Origin: a virus
Strand: one strand, 5' to 3'
IMG/VR virus record: IMGVR_UViG_3300047509_000103
Coordinates: 1 to 64,000 of that record
DNA length: 64,000 nucleotides
The notes under the pieces were generated by a model, which worked only from the letters and a program-made list of their open reading frames with translations, did not search any database and was not told the origin of the DNA. The translations under genes and the position numbers were made by a program. Position 1 is the stretch's first letter. Every line of letters starts with the position of its first letter. This document shows, piece after piece, positions 1-6,767 of the stretch.

Positions 1-219
1 AGCGCATAGACTGCGGTGGAAATTCTTGAACGCAGCAGTGTCATCCCCGCCAATCGTGCGATTGCGCAATTCAAAGGCATACGATTGCAGCCAGCCAGCG
101 GCATGAATCCTGTCCCTCATCGTGCATTCTTTTGACTCAAGCTGCGTCGCCAGCGCGCCTAATGCGTCGGCACGCTCCGCGTCGGTCTTGAGACCACCAG
201 TCGGTTCTGCGATGGTCAT
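1..219 (-). CDS. Hypothetical phage protein, C-terminus cut by window edge
   Basis: An open frame begins with ATG at 219 and runs off the left edge, giving 73 visible residues (MTIAEPTGGLKTDAERAD at the N-terminus). The start overlaps the stop of the gene at 216-665 as ATGA, the coupling used throughout this leftward operon, which supports both the frame and the start. The visible part is polar and probably helical, with no motif I recognise. Its function is unknown, and the rest of the gene lies outside the window. Confidence 0.6.
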   Translation of the reverse strand, partial: MTIAEPTGGLKTDAERADALGALATQLESKECTMRDRIHAAGWLQSYAFELRNRTIGGDDTAAFKNFHRSLCA

Positions 220-665
220 GTCGTTTTCTCGCTTTGGTGGACTGGCAATCTGTAATCGTATTTGTCCCACTCGAAAGCGAACGGCGGCGGCTTGACTTCG
301 GCGTCTATCCACACGCCATTGATAAGCGTTTCAACCGGCTTTCCTTTGCGAACTGACCATTCGATGTGATTGCGGCGCTTCAATTCCGGCCCATCAGGAT
401 TGGCGGGGTTTTCTCCGTAGTAGTCCTCACGCGCGCAGCAGTCGATTGCGAACGTGTCGTCGTCAAACTCCATACGTTCATCGCCAGCGGCAATCGGCAT
501 ACGCGTGACTTTTGAGCCAATGCCAGCGGTCCACATGACCATCGTCGGATTTTCCGCCTGCCACTGTTTGCAGACGATTTCAACCAGTGAGCACAACGCT
601 TGTTCCCAACCATCAGGAAGGTTTACCGGCGCAGGAAACGAAACCTCAATTTTGGAAATGCCCAT
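216..665 (-). CDS. Conserved-looking hypothetical phage protein, 149 aa
   Basis: This 149-residue frame starts at ATG 665, behind a good ribosome site (GAGG eight bases upstream), and ends in an ATGA overlap with the next gene. It is acidic in the middle (EFDDDTFAIDCCARED) and has a Trp/Pro/Tyr-rich C-terminal half. There is no signal peptide or membrane segment. I do not recognise the family. It is the second-last visible gene of the leftward early operon, where small host-takeover or counter-defence proteins usually sit, but nothing in the sequence assigns that role. Confidence 0.7.
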   Translation of the reverse strand: MGISKIEVSFPAPVNLPDGWEQALCSLVEIVCKQWQAENPTMVMWTAGIGSKVTRMPIAAGDERMEFDDDTFAIDCCAREDYYGENPANPDGPELKRRNHIEWSVRKGKPVETLINGVWIDAEVKPPPFAFEWDKYDYRLPVHQSEKTT

Positions 666-679
666 CTTAGTTACCTCGG

Positions 680-865
680 TTATTCAGATTGCTTGATAAG
701 AGTGCGTTTATTCGCGACAAAAATTTCCGCCGCTCGTTTGCCAGAACACATCGGCCCACTGCCCCAGGGCGAAACCTTGCGCGCGATCTTTGCGGCCTTG
801 GTCGCCGTCTCCGTCGTCTGTCGGAACGGATGGCGCGGATCGCCGAAGGGGATGCCGATGGTCAT
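680..865 (-). CDS. Small basic hypothetical protein, 61 aa
   Basis: I place the start at the ATG at 865 (MTIGIPFGDP), two bases after the stop of the HAD gene and nine bases after a GGAA ribosome site. An in-frame ATG at 880 is an alternative and would overlap that stop. The protein is basic and contains the short motif SPWGSGPMCSGKRAAE. No family is recognised. The tight packing between two solid genes supports it as real. Confidence 0.5.
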   Translation of the reverse strand: MTIGIPFGDPRHPFRQTTETATKAAKIARKVSPWGSGPMCSGKRAAEIFVANKRTLIKQSE

Positions 866-867
866 GC

Positions 868-1278
868 TTATTTGTTCCATGGTTTGGCTTTGTGGATCTG
901 ATCTACCGTCGGCCACGATTCCGGTCCAGTGAAACGCACGGCCCTGTCATCCAAGTAGATAAGAGCTGCTGGCTTAGTTTTGGCCAGAGTTATGTCCTCA
1001 AGCCCGCGCGCACCGACGCACTCGAAGAAAGCGCCACCACCGTGCTCGTAGAGCCAGCGTCGAATCGCTCTGCGGCCGCGCCATGTCTTGCAGCGGGTCG
1101 AAAAGATGACGACCTCGAACTTGGCTAGCATCGTAATCAGCCACAAGATCGCGCCCGCCACGGGCGGATCGGGAATCGTATGGGCGTTTATCCATGGCGT
1201 CGTGTACGAATGCAGAACGCCATCGAAGTCAACGCATACCGTATACTTTTTTTCCTTCACAACATCACCTTTCTTCAT
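868..1278 (-). CDS. HAD-superfamily phosphatase-like protein
   Basis: This is a 136-residue cytoplasmic protein with HAD motif I near its N-terminus (VCVDFDGVLHSY, the two Asp around residues 17 and 19). Later come a hydrophobic strand ending in FST, which fits motif II, and a C-terminal acidic motif (YLDDRAV) which fits motif IV. Short HAD proteins of this type are common in tailed phages and are usually annotated as hydrolases or phosphatases. The substrate cannot be deduced; nucleotide or polynucleotide 3'-phosphate processing is possible. The start at 1278 shares TGATG with the stop of the upstream ASCH gene. An upstream in-frame extension is open but lies inside that gene, so I reject it. 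Confidence 0.75.
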   Translation of the reverse strand: MKKGDVVKEKKYTVCVDFDGVLHSYTTPWINAHTIPDPPVAGAILWLITMLAKFEVVIFSTRCKTWRGRRAIRRWLYEHGGGAFFECVGARGLEDITLAKTKPAALIYLDDRAVRFTGPESWPTVDQIHKAKPWNK

Positions 1279-1652
1279 CACCACGGTGAATCGACGTTGA
1301 AGAAACTCAGTTGGCCGCGGCATGGAACAAACGGCCGCAGCACAGGATTGCGCAGTACGAAGCCCCACTTGCCGAAAAACCAGGGCGAGCTAGAAACCGC
1401 TGCGCAATCGAGTATGTCGACCGTGCCTATCAGACCACCGCGATCAAGTTCCTTCGCCGGCGGTAGGACGATGGAAGGGAAGCGATCGGCAAGAAAGTCT
1501 TCGACTTCGGCGTACTCGCGCTTCGTCATACCGCCGGATGCGTGCACAGCAATCGTGCCGCGCACGTGCGTCGGCCAGTCACGATTCTCGACGTCTTTGC
1601 TGGCGTGCATGATCAGCCACGCCCACGGTTGCCGGATGGAGAGAGCTTTCAC
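1278..1652 (-). CDS. ASCH-domain (PUA-like) protein
   Basis: This 124-residue protein opens with VKALSIRQPWAWLI, followed by DVENRDWP and the core GTIAVHASG. Together these are the signature of small ASCH proteins with the PUA-like fold, which bind RNA or modified nucleotides. GTG at 1652 is chosen because it lies three bases after the stop of the preceding gene and directly before the conserved N-terminus. Such proteins are frequent in phage early operons, and some relatives are RNases or RNA-binding regulators. The specific role here is unknown. A second, larger PUA-like protein is encoded at 5186-5953. Confidence 0.75.
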   Translation of the reverse strand: MKALSIRQPWAWLIMHASKDVENRDWPTHVRGTIAVHASGGMTKREYAEVEDFLADRFPSIVLPPAKELDRGGLIGTVDILDCAAVSSSPWFFGKWGFVLRNPVLRPFVPCRGQLSFFNVDSPW

Positions 1653-1654
1653 GA

Positions 1655-1861
1655 TCAGAAGAATTCCGGCTTCGCGACTGCGCGGGTGAGTGCCATCAAG
1701 CCCTGTTGCAGGTGCGTGGTGCCGATCGAGATCCACCGCTGGTCATAGTTTGGACCTCCCAAGGCGCCAACCAATTCAGCGAGTTCTTTGCCCGTCTCCT
1801 TGATTCGGTTGATCAGCGCAATTTCTTGCTCGTTCAACTCGCGATAGTGCTGGTTTTCCAT
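1655..1861 (-). CDS. acb2-like: Acb2/Tad1 hairpin-type protein, candidate anti-CBASS
   Basis: This is a 68-residue helical protein. Two blocks match my recollection of Acb2/Tad1 hairpin proteins: YRELNEQEIALINRIKETGK near the N-terminus, and at the C-terminus RW...GTTHLQQGLMALTRAV followed by AKPEFF. Acb2 proteins sequester cyclic di- and trinucleotide signals and so blunt CBASS defence. The ATG at 1861 has a GGAG site at good spacing. The frame is open further upstream, to an ATG at 2002 that lacks a ribosome site. The neighbours are other small early accessory proteins, which suits a counter-defence gene. The assignment rests on remembered family motifs only. Confidence 0.7.
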   Translation of the reverse strand: MENQHYRELNEQEIALINRIKETGKELAELVGALGGPNYDQRWISIGTTHLQQGLMALTRAVAKPEFF

Positions 1862-2060
1862 TGCATTCTCCAAATAAGTGCAGGCGACGAACGGGGCAGC
1901 AAACGGGGAAGGAAAACCGCCCGCTCGCCGCCTGCGTGAAAGGAATTTTGCGTCCCGTATACGCCGGGACCACGCGGATTTTTTTGACTTGTCTGTCGCC
2001 ATGCGCTTTCGTGCGCCCGCCTGCAACGCTCGGCTTCTGCTAAGGCACGCCGAGACAGCC

Positions 2061-2078
2061 GTGTAGTTACGCCTACAC
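2061..2078. repeat. Perfect 6-bp inverted repeat
   Basis: GTGTAG and CTACAC flank a six-base loop inside the otherwise poorly coding stretch 1862-2345. There is no T tract, so it is not an obvious terminator. It could be a small hairpin in the leftward transcript or a binding site. Apart from it and the weak frame at 2073-2186, I see nothing convincing in 1862-2345. Confidence 0.3.
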
Positions 2079-2186
2079 ATCGATCGAGTTCACTCCGCAT
2101 ATAGGCGCTGCAGTCACTCGACAAACCCGCCCACCTTCCGTTCGACGATCCATGTCGCATTCTTTGCACCGTCTGCCCGGGGCCAC
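2073..2186 (-). CDS. Possible 37-aa Cys-containing peptide
   Basis: This short frame starts at GTG 2186 with a good AAGGA ribosome site six to seven bases upstream. It encodes a peptide with a CxxC pair near the N-terminus (RRCKECDMDRR) and two further Cys residues. It is the best coding candidate in the 480-base space between the Acb2-like gene and the RdgC-like gene. No homology is recognised, and coding is uncertain. Confidence 0.3.
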   Translation of the reverse strand: MAPGRRCKECDMDRRTEGGRVCRVTAAPICGVNSIDV

Positions 2187-2345
2187 GGTGGTTCCTTCTA
2201 ACGCACGCGATCAATTGCCTATGCGGGAACCCTTCCCTCGTGGTGGGGTAGTGGCGCGAGCAAGCGGTCACACCTGTCAGGCCGGTTCTCTCGCGCAAGT
2301 ACAACCCGGCCGCTATGACTTCACTCCGTGCTGATGTCGCCACGG

Positions 2346-3884
2346 TCAACCCCTCTCTGGTGTATTTTGCTGTTGAATTACGGTGCGTTTTCCTGCGTGG
2401 TCAGGCGCCGACACGACGCCTTGTTCTTCCATCGTTTCGACCAGCTGCGCGGCGCGGTTGTAGCCGATCTTGAACACTCGCTGGACGTAGCTGATCGACA
2501 CCGCGCCAGCTTCGCGCACTGTGGCGATCGCCTTGGGCAGCAAATCGTCCGCTTCGCCGCCGCCAAAAGAAGCCAGCACTTCGCCGGTGTTTCCATCCGA
2601 TACGGTGGCGGTGACGCCCTGCTCCTTGCAGAGCCGGTCCATTTTCTTCACGGCCGCATGCACCTTCGGTGACGCCGCCGGTGCGCTCGGCTCGGTCATC
2701 TCGACTAGAGCGGCGAGGATCCACAACGATGTGTAGCCAGCGTTCTTGCCGTGGTTTTCTTTCGCCAGTGCGATCGCCGCCTCGGTGTCAGTCGTGCCGT
2801 CTTTCTTCGCCCGCTTTGTGATCGCCGCTGCACTGCTGGCCATCGTCTCGTCGAACTTGTGCCCGAGGAATTCGCGCGCGGTCTTCCGTGCCTCGTACAT
2901 CTTGGCAGTGATACCGATCACCTTCTCCCACTTGCCAGTCGTCTCCGCATCCCGCATGTGCTTCGGCGCGTCACCGCCATCGAGCGTGAGCTTCGGCGCC
3001 GCGCTGACCCCGAACGTTGATGCCAGCCAGTCCAGCACGCGCCGCAGCTCGAGCGTCATCAGCGCGAACTGCGAGTCGAACAGTTCCGCGGTGCTCTCGG
3101 CATCGCCGAGTTCGTCCTGCACCACATCCAGGAACCGCACCTTGTGCAGGCACAGCGCCTCGTCGAGTACGAACGAAACCCGATCATCGAACACCAGCGC
3201 CAGGCGAAACACCTGCTTGCCCGATTTCAGGTGCTCGCGCACTTCGTCCGATTCCAAGTCCTGATTCGTGCAGCGGACAACGGCGCCGGTTTCGGCTGGA
3301 TCTCGCAGCTCAATCTGATCACCGAGCACCAGATGCTCAGGCAGCTTGCCGTTGATCACCCAGTCGGTCATCAGCGCGCGCGGTGATTCTTCCGGCGAGA
3401 GCGGCACGCAGGGGAACGAGCCGGCCGCTTCGCGGATCGACGAGATGATGTTCTCGGCAACCTTGCGTGTAGCGTGGTCGATCACCAGCCAACCGTCTTT
3501 CGTGAAATAGGCGTTGGTGCGGCGCGTGCGCACGAACGCCTGCGGCAGCAGTGTGGTGAACACTTCGTCTTTGATGCGCTTGCGTTCTTTCGCGCCGACT
3601 CCCACGCCCGTCGCCGCTTCGATCGCGTCGATTTTGTGCGCCAGCACATCGCGCACCACGTCGGCCGGAAGCAACCTTTCCTGCTGCGCCACGGTGATCA
3701 GTTTGAAGTCGCCGACCACGTGCGTGTATGAGTCATCGAACCCATGCACGGGCGGCACGAAGCCGAACGTCGACAGTTCGAGTGGGCCACAGTCGCGCAA
3801 GGCGTGCTTTGGCAACGCATCGCAGAGCGCGCCCAGATCAATCTCTTGGCCGAAGCGGTAGCAAGTTAGGTTGCGGAAGAACAT
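2346..3884 (-). CDS. rdgC-like: RdgC-like recombination-associated protein fused to an FtsK gamma winged helix
   Basis: This 512-residue protein has two parts. Residues 1 to about 300 match RdgC: MFFRNLTCYRF at the start, then FGFVPPV, an LLPQAFVRT block, WLVIDHATRK, a PLSPEESP block and FDSQFALMTLEL. RdgC is a ring-shaped double-stranded DNA-binding protein that restrains RecA. After a charged linker, about residues 449-505 match the FtsK gamma domain (DDLLPKAIATV, SISYVQRVFKIGYNRAAQLV, MEEQGVV). Gamma is the winged helix that reads KOPS in FtsK. No translocase motor is present. Free bacterial RdgC is about 300 residues, so this is a genuine extension. It belongs to the recombination operon with RecT, exonuclease and SSB. 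Confidence 0.85.
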   Translation of the reverse strand: MFFRNLTCYRFGQEIDLGALCDALPKHALRDCGPLELSTFGFVPPVHGFDDSYTHVVGDFKLITVAQQERLLPADVVRDVLAHKIDAIEAATGVGVGAKERKRIKDEVFTTLLPQAFVRTRRTNAYFTKDGWLVIDHATRKVAENIISSIREAAGSFPCVPLSPEESPRALMTDWVINGKLPEHLVLGDQIELRDPAETGAVVRCTNQDLESDEVREHLKSGKQVFRLALVFDDRVSFVLDEALCLHKVRFLDVVQDELGDAESTAELFDSQFALMTLELRRVLDWLASTFGVSAAPKLTLDGGDAPKHMRDAETTGKWEKVIGITAKMYEARKTAREFLGHKFDETMASSAAAITKRAKKDGTTDTEAAIALAKENHGKNAGYTSLWILAALVEMTEPSAPAASPKVHAAVKKMDRLCKEQGVTATVSDGNTGEVLASFGGGEADDLLPKAIATVREAGAVSISYVQRVFKIGYNRAAQLVETMEEQGVVSAPDHAGKRTVIQQQNTPERG

Positions 3885-3897
3885 GAGTTACTCCGAA

Positions 3898-4215
3898 TCA
3901 GAGCCGTGAAGCGGCGACGCGCATCTCGGCGGCTTGCTGGCGTTTTTCGTACGCCTGCTTGTGGCACACCTGCGCCTGCTCGTCGTACGATCGTCCGTGG
4001 TGGGATAACTGATTTGCCTCCCGTTCCAATTCGGTCGCCTGCTCAAGCAGCAACCATGGAGGCGAGTTTTCGCGGTACGGGTTGGCCGGATTGATTGTCA
4101 CCGTAGCTGCGCACTCATTGACGCCATCGCGCGCGAGTGATCCGCCAAGGCTACCGATCGTCTCTGTGGCGCGACGTGGCGTGATGCGGTCGGTTTTTTC
4201 GTCGTTTCCATTCAT
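3898..4215 (-). CDS. Hypothetical protein with helical C-terminus, 105 aa
   Basis: The ATG at 4215 is preceded by an excellent GAGGT ribosome site, so I trim the longer open frame. The N-terminal third is polar and disordered. The C-terminal half is a charged helix rich in Glu, Gln and Ala (EQATELEREANQLS, YEKRQQAAEMR) and likely forms a coiled coil. It lies 13 bases upstream of the RdgC-FtsK-gamma gene in the same direction, so it is in the same operon. Function unknown. Confidence 0.65.
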   Translation of the reverse strand: MNGNDEKTDRITPRRATETIGSLGGSLARDGVNECAATVTINPANPYRENSPPWLLLEQATELEREANQLSHHGRSYDEQAQVCHKQAYEKRQQAAEMRVAASRL

Positions 4216-4378
4216 TGCTATTACCTCGTTGGTTGGTTGACGATGTGTCGACGTACTGCTGGCGGTAGGCCTGAAGTGCTGCCCACGACCAGACTCCTTG
4301 CTGGTGCAAGTCGTACGCGAGAATGAATAGCGCGGCCCAGGCACGCTGAATTGAATCGGCACGTCCCTGTGCCGTCAT
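4151..4378 (-). CDS. Small hypothetical protein overlapping its neighbour, 75 aa
   Basis: The ATG at 4378 shares ATGA with the stop of the SleB-like gene, and the 75-residue frame runs 65 bases into the next gene. Residues 1-45 look genuinely protein-like (SIQRAWAALFILAYDLHQQG, WSWAALQAYRQQ). The tail after about residue 53 is low-complexity and basic and coincides with the overlap. No family is recognised. Confidence 0.5.
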   Translation of the reverse strand: MTAQGRADSIQRAWAALFILAYDLHQQGVWSWAALQAYRQQYVDTSSTNQRGNSNEWKRRKNRPHHATSRHRDDR

Positions 4379-4902
4379 GGCCGGCGCCCTGTTGCTGTTG
4401 CCGCCAAACGTGGGCGAGCCGCCGCGTAGAAGTCGTGATGTTCGACAGTGCAGGTGAGCACCCAGTCGCCCCAACTCTCGCGCGGCGGCTCGGATCGAGC
4501 CTTGAAAGCGATAACCTCAGAACAAGGGGAGGGGATGGCGTAGTCGCCCGTAATGACCGCATTCGCGACGTCCAGAGCGTGAGCCCACGCCACGGGGTCA
4601 TCGGTCCACGGATGGCGTGGATACGACCACCGATCCATCCCCTCAAACTGTCCAGGCTCCATGACGACGTCACACGCGTCAGAGCCGTACGGAAGCAATG
4701 CTTGTCGATTGACAATGACCTGGGCGACGAGCGCCTGGCCGAACCACGACTCACTGCGCGCTTCGGAATACACCGCCAGCGCAACGCAGGTGAGACCGCG
4801 GTTTTCGATTCCGTTGGGAATCAGATCAGCGCGATCGACAGGACCGATGTCGAAGTCTATGCCGGAGGCGAGAATGCAGAGCGTGAGGATCAGTCCGCGC
4901 AT
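4375..4902 (-). CDS. SleB/Hydrolase_2-type cell wall hydrolase, exported
   Basis: This 175-residue protein has an N-terminal hydrophobic segment (MRGLILTLCILASGI), probably a signal peptide or anchor. Then comes a core typical of SleB-like hydrolases: CVALAVYSEARSESW, GQALVAQVIVNRQ and QFEGM. The Glu of YSEAR is the expected catalytic residue of this lytic-transglycosylase-like fold. It would cleave host peptidoglycan from the periplasmic side. It lies in the leftward early operon, far from the GH24 lysozyme at 34.7 kb, so it may be a second lysis enzyme or a regulated accessory one. It overlaps the next gene as ATGA. Confidence 0.75.
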   Translation of the reverse strand: MRGLILTLCILASGIDFDIGPVDRADLIPNGIENRGLTCVALAVYSEARSESWFGQALVAQVIVNRQALLPYGSDACDVVMEPGQFEGMDRWSYPRHPWTDDPVAWAHALDVANAVITGDYAIPSPCSEVIAFKARSEPPRESWGDWVLTCTVEHHDFYAAARPRLAATATGRRP

Positions 4903-5189
4903 GGTGGTTCCCTCAGCGGCAATGGCCCGCAGTGTTTGTATTCGGCCAATGGATCCTTCGCGAATTTGCCGTCGACGCGCAGCTTGACCATGTAGTCTCC
5001 GTCGAGCGTCCCTTCAGGCAAGCGCTCGTGCAGCTCGCGCATGAGGTCTACGAACTGCTCCTGCCACTCAATCGGCATTGAGCACAGCGCTCGGCGCGCC
5101 ACGACCAGATAACTTGCGTATGTGAGGCCGAATTCGTTCCACACAGGACCGTCTGCGTACTCTGGGCGATAGCCGATGTCTTCGCTCAT
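4890..5189 (-). CDS. Hypothetical protein, 99 aa
   Basis: This soluble 99-residue protein (GYRPEYADGPVWNEFGL, LPLREPP) starts at ATG 5189, overlapping the stop of the gene at 5186. It ends 13 bases inside the SleB-like gene. A central segment resembling FVDLMRELHERLPEG is predicted helical. I do not recognise the family. Its position between a PUA-like protein and a cell wall hydrolase gives no clear hint. Confidence 0.65.
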   Translation of the reverse strand: MSEDIGYRPEYADGPVWNEFGLTYASYLVVARRALCSMPIEWQEQFVDLMRELHERLPEGTLDGDYMVKLRVDGKFAKDPLAEYKHCGPLPLREPPCAD

Positions 5190-5953
5190 GGTGTCGCTCG
5201 CTTAAAAGTGAGAACCCAGATCCACGGGTTGCTATCCCATAACGCGCGCTTGGCATTGATCGAATCCCACAATTTCTGGAAGTCATCGCGTTCAGCCTTG
5301 CAGCCCTTTTCGTTGCAATCAGAACAGCCATCTGGCCCATAGCAGAATCCGTTCAGCGGCTTGATGCCTTCCGCTATTGCATCATCGGCGCTGATGTCCT
5401 GCAGCCGCTGAACGCGCACGTCGGTGATCTCAAGCGTGAGGCGTGAGGCCCATCGGTGCATGTGGATGGCGGTTACGGTTTTGCCAAACCGCCCGACGCA
5501 GTGCTCGTAGATCGGATGTGGATATTTCCACTCGCTCAGTGAGCGCTTTGCTTCGTCGGCTTTGTAGACGAGAAAATCTTCACCAGGCTCGGCTTCGGCC
5601 ATCACGCGCGACATCCAACGCTGATAACGCGCACCGTCTTTCGGCCTGCTACTCTCGTTGGAGCGCGGCGTGTGCCAGTCCTTTGGGCGATCAGGCTGTT
5701 CCCAGTATGTCGTCGTCTCGCGCACCCAGAGCCGATCACCTGGCTCGCCGTAAGGGCAACTTAGGTCCATGTAGTCCAGCGTGTCCGGATTCTTAAAGAA
5801 GTTTCCAGGATCGCCTGCCACCACAGTACCCATGTATTCGGTGAACGGTTCACGCAGCTTGATCAAGCGCCGCGTTTGCGTTTTGCTGCCGTCGAGCAGT
5901 GATCTGACCATCGGCGCCGAAAACAATATTGGTCTTTCCTTCACGGCGTTCAT
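5186..5953 (-). CDS. PUA/ASCH-like phage protein, 255 aa
   Basis: The N-terminus (KERPILFSAPMVRSLLDGSK, then TQTRR) and the later blocks GDRLWVRET, LEITDVRVQRLQDIS and EGI are the pattern of a widespread phage family with a PUA-like, ASCH-related fold. A Cys cluster in the middle of the C-terminal half (CYGPDGCSDCNEKGCKAE) could bind zinc. RNA or modified-base binding is inferred from the fold. It is coupled by ATGA overlaps to both neighbours. It is larger than the ASCH protein at 1278-1652 and not a close copy of it. Confidence 0.7.
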   Translation of the reverse strand: MNAVKERPILFSAPMVRSLLDGSKTQTRRLIKLREPFTEYMGTVVAGDPGNFFKNPDTLDYMDLSCPYGEPGDRLWVRETTTYWEQPDRPKDWHTPRSNESSRPKDGARYQRWMSRVMAEAEPGEDFLVYKADEAKRSLSEWKYPHPIYEHCVGRFGKTVTAIHMHRWASRLTLEITDVRVQRLQDISADDAIAEGIKPLNGFCYGPDGCSDCNEKGCKAERDDFQKLWDSINAKRALWDSNPWIWVLTFKRATP

Positions 5954-6192
5954 AGCGACCGCACCCGATCAATGACGGCCGCCGCCGAGAGTCTGGAAAA
6001 TGTCCAATCCATTCCCTTGTACTCATCGCTGAAAGCCAGGTCGTGAACGAAGCAATACAACTCGATGTTCTCAAGCGCCAGGCGTTGCGCCGTTCGCCGC
6101 TGCGCGCACGCGCACGTGAACAGCATGAGGAACGCGCCGATCACGAGGCCCAGGGCGAACGCGATGTAGAGCGGAGTCAGGGATGGGTTCAT
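5950..6192 (-). CDS. Single-span membrane protein, 80 aa
   Basis: A hydrophobic helix spans residues 7-30 (LYIAFALGLVIGAFLMLFTC), followed by a basic stretch and a soluble tail. This suggests one membrane span with a cytoplasmic C-terminus. ATGA overlaps couple it on both sides. It belongs to a run of five or six very small membrane proteins between 5950 and 7498. Function unknown; lysis or superinfection control are possibilities. Confidence 0.65.
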   Translation of the reverse strand: MNPSLTPLYIAFALGLVIGAFLMLFTCACAQRRTAQRLALENIELYCFVHDLAFSDEYKGMDWTFSRLSAAAVIDRVRSL

Positions 6193-6398
6193 CGACCTTC
6201 TCTCATGCCGTCTCGAATAGCGTTGCTGATCGCCGCTGATCCAGTGCAGCCGTACTTATCGCTGTCGCCCATAAAATCAGCGATTCGCTTCATGCTGACA
6301 GCGATAGAAAACAAGGCGCATTGCTCAGGGGAAAAATTCGACATTGCGAAAGCTGACGGTTCCACAAAGTCAAATACATTGTTCGTCTTGTTGATCAT
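6189..6398 (-). CDS. Small soluble hypothetical protein, 69 aa
   Basis: The ATG at 6398 has a GGAG site at proper spacing and shares ATGA with the tiny gene upstream, so the longer open frame is trimmed to it. The protein begins MINKTNNVFDFVEP and has a helical middle (CALFSIAVSMKRIADFMG). No family is recognised. It sits inside the cluster of small membrane proteins. Confidence 0.6.
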   Translation of the reverse strand: MINKTNNVFDFVEPSAFAMSNFSPEQCALFSIAVSMKRIADFMGDSDKYGCTGSAAISNAIRDGMREGR

Positions 6399-6511
6399 GG
6401 TCCACTCCACGTGCCAGGAGGCGCAAACAACGACACCAATACGAGGGCTAGCGCAGTCAGCCCGATCGCGATCAGCTCGAAGCGCGTTGCGAGAGAGCCG
6501 AGGTCTTTCAT
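6395..6511 (-). CDS. Tiny single-span membrane protein, 38 aa
   Basis: This 38-residue frame is read by eye from ATG 6511 to the TGA at 6395. It has ATGA overlaps at both ends, which strongly supports coding despite the length. It has a short polar N-terminus (MKDLGSLATRFE), then one hydrophobic helix (IAIGLTALALVLVSLF), then a short Pro/Gly tail. Function unknown. Confidence 0.6.
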   Translation of the reverse strand: MKDLGSLATRFELIAIGLTALALVLVSLFAPPGTWSGP

Positions 6512-6693
6512 GCAGGCACGCTCCAGCAGAAGAACAGCAGCGCGAGAAATAGCCACGCGATGGTGCGCAGCGCGCCAGGCGTGAGTTCAACGCCACGCAT
6601 GTCGCTGCAAACCTGTGATAGAAGCGAGTACGCGCCATACAGGCCGGTGATGTACGAGCACCACAGAAAGATGTGCTGTAAGCTCAAGCTCAT
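6508..6693 (-). CDS. Small two-span membrane protein, 61 aa
   Basis: Translation from ATG 6693 overlaps the preceding stop as ATGA. Two hydrophobic segments are visible, one near residues 5-22 (HIFLWCSYITGLYGAYSLL) and one at the C-terminus (TIAWLFLALLFFCWSV), so both ends could face the same side. Size and topology resemble small holins, but no family is recognised. It forms part of the membrane protein chain at 5950-7498. Confidence 0.6.
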   Translation of the reverse strand: MSLSLQHIFLWCSYITGLYGAYSLLSQVCSDMRGVELTPGALRTIAWLFLALLFFCWSVPA

Positions 6694-6767
6694 GGCTTCA
6701 TGCACCAGCCGAGCAACACAACCAGCGCACAGATCACAACGACGTAGAGAAGGGTGCGCGGCTTCAT
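6690..6767 (-). CDS. Tiny membrane peptide, 25 aa
   Basis: This 25-residue frame begins MKPRTLLYVVVIC and is one hydrophobic helix followed by a short KP tail. Its ATG shares ATGA with the stop of the 244-aa gene, and its own stop shares ATGA with the next start. Both-end coupling is the main evidence. Function unknown. Confidence 0.5.
   Translation of the reverse strand: MKPRTLLYVVVICALVVLLGWCMKP

Noticed and set aside
1834-2349. A long minus frame from TTG 2349 coupled to the RdgC stop
   Set aside because: Composition is Arg/Ser/Cys-rich without pattern, and it runs out of phase through the Acb2-like gene; it appears to be a chance open frame.
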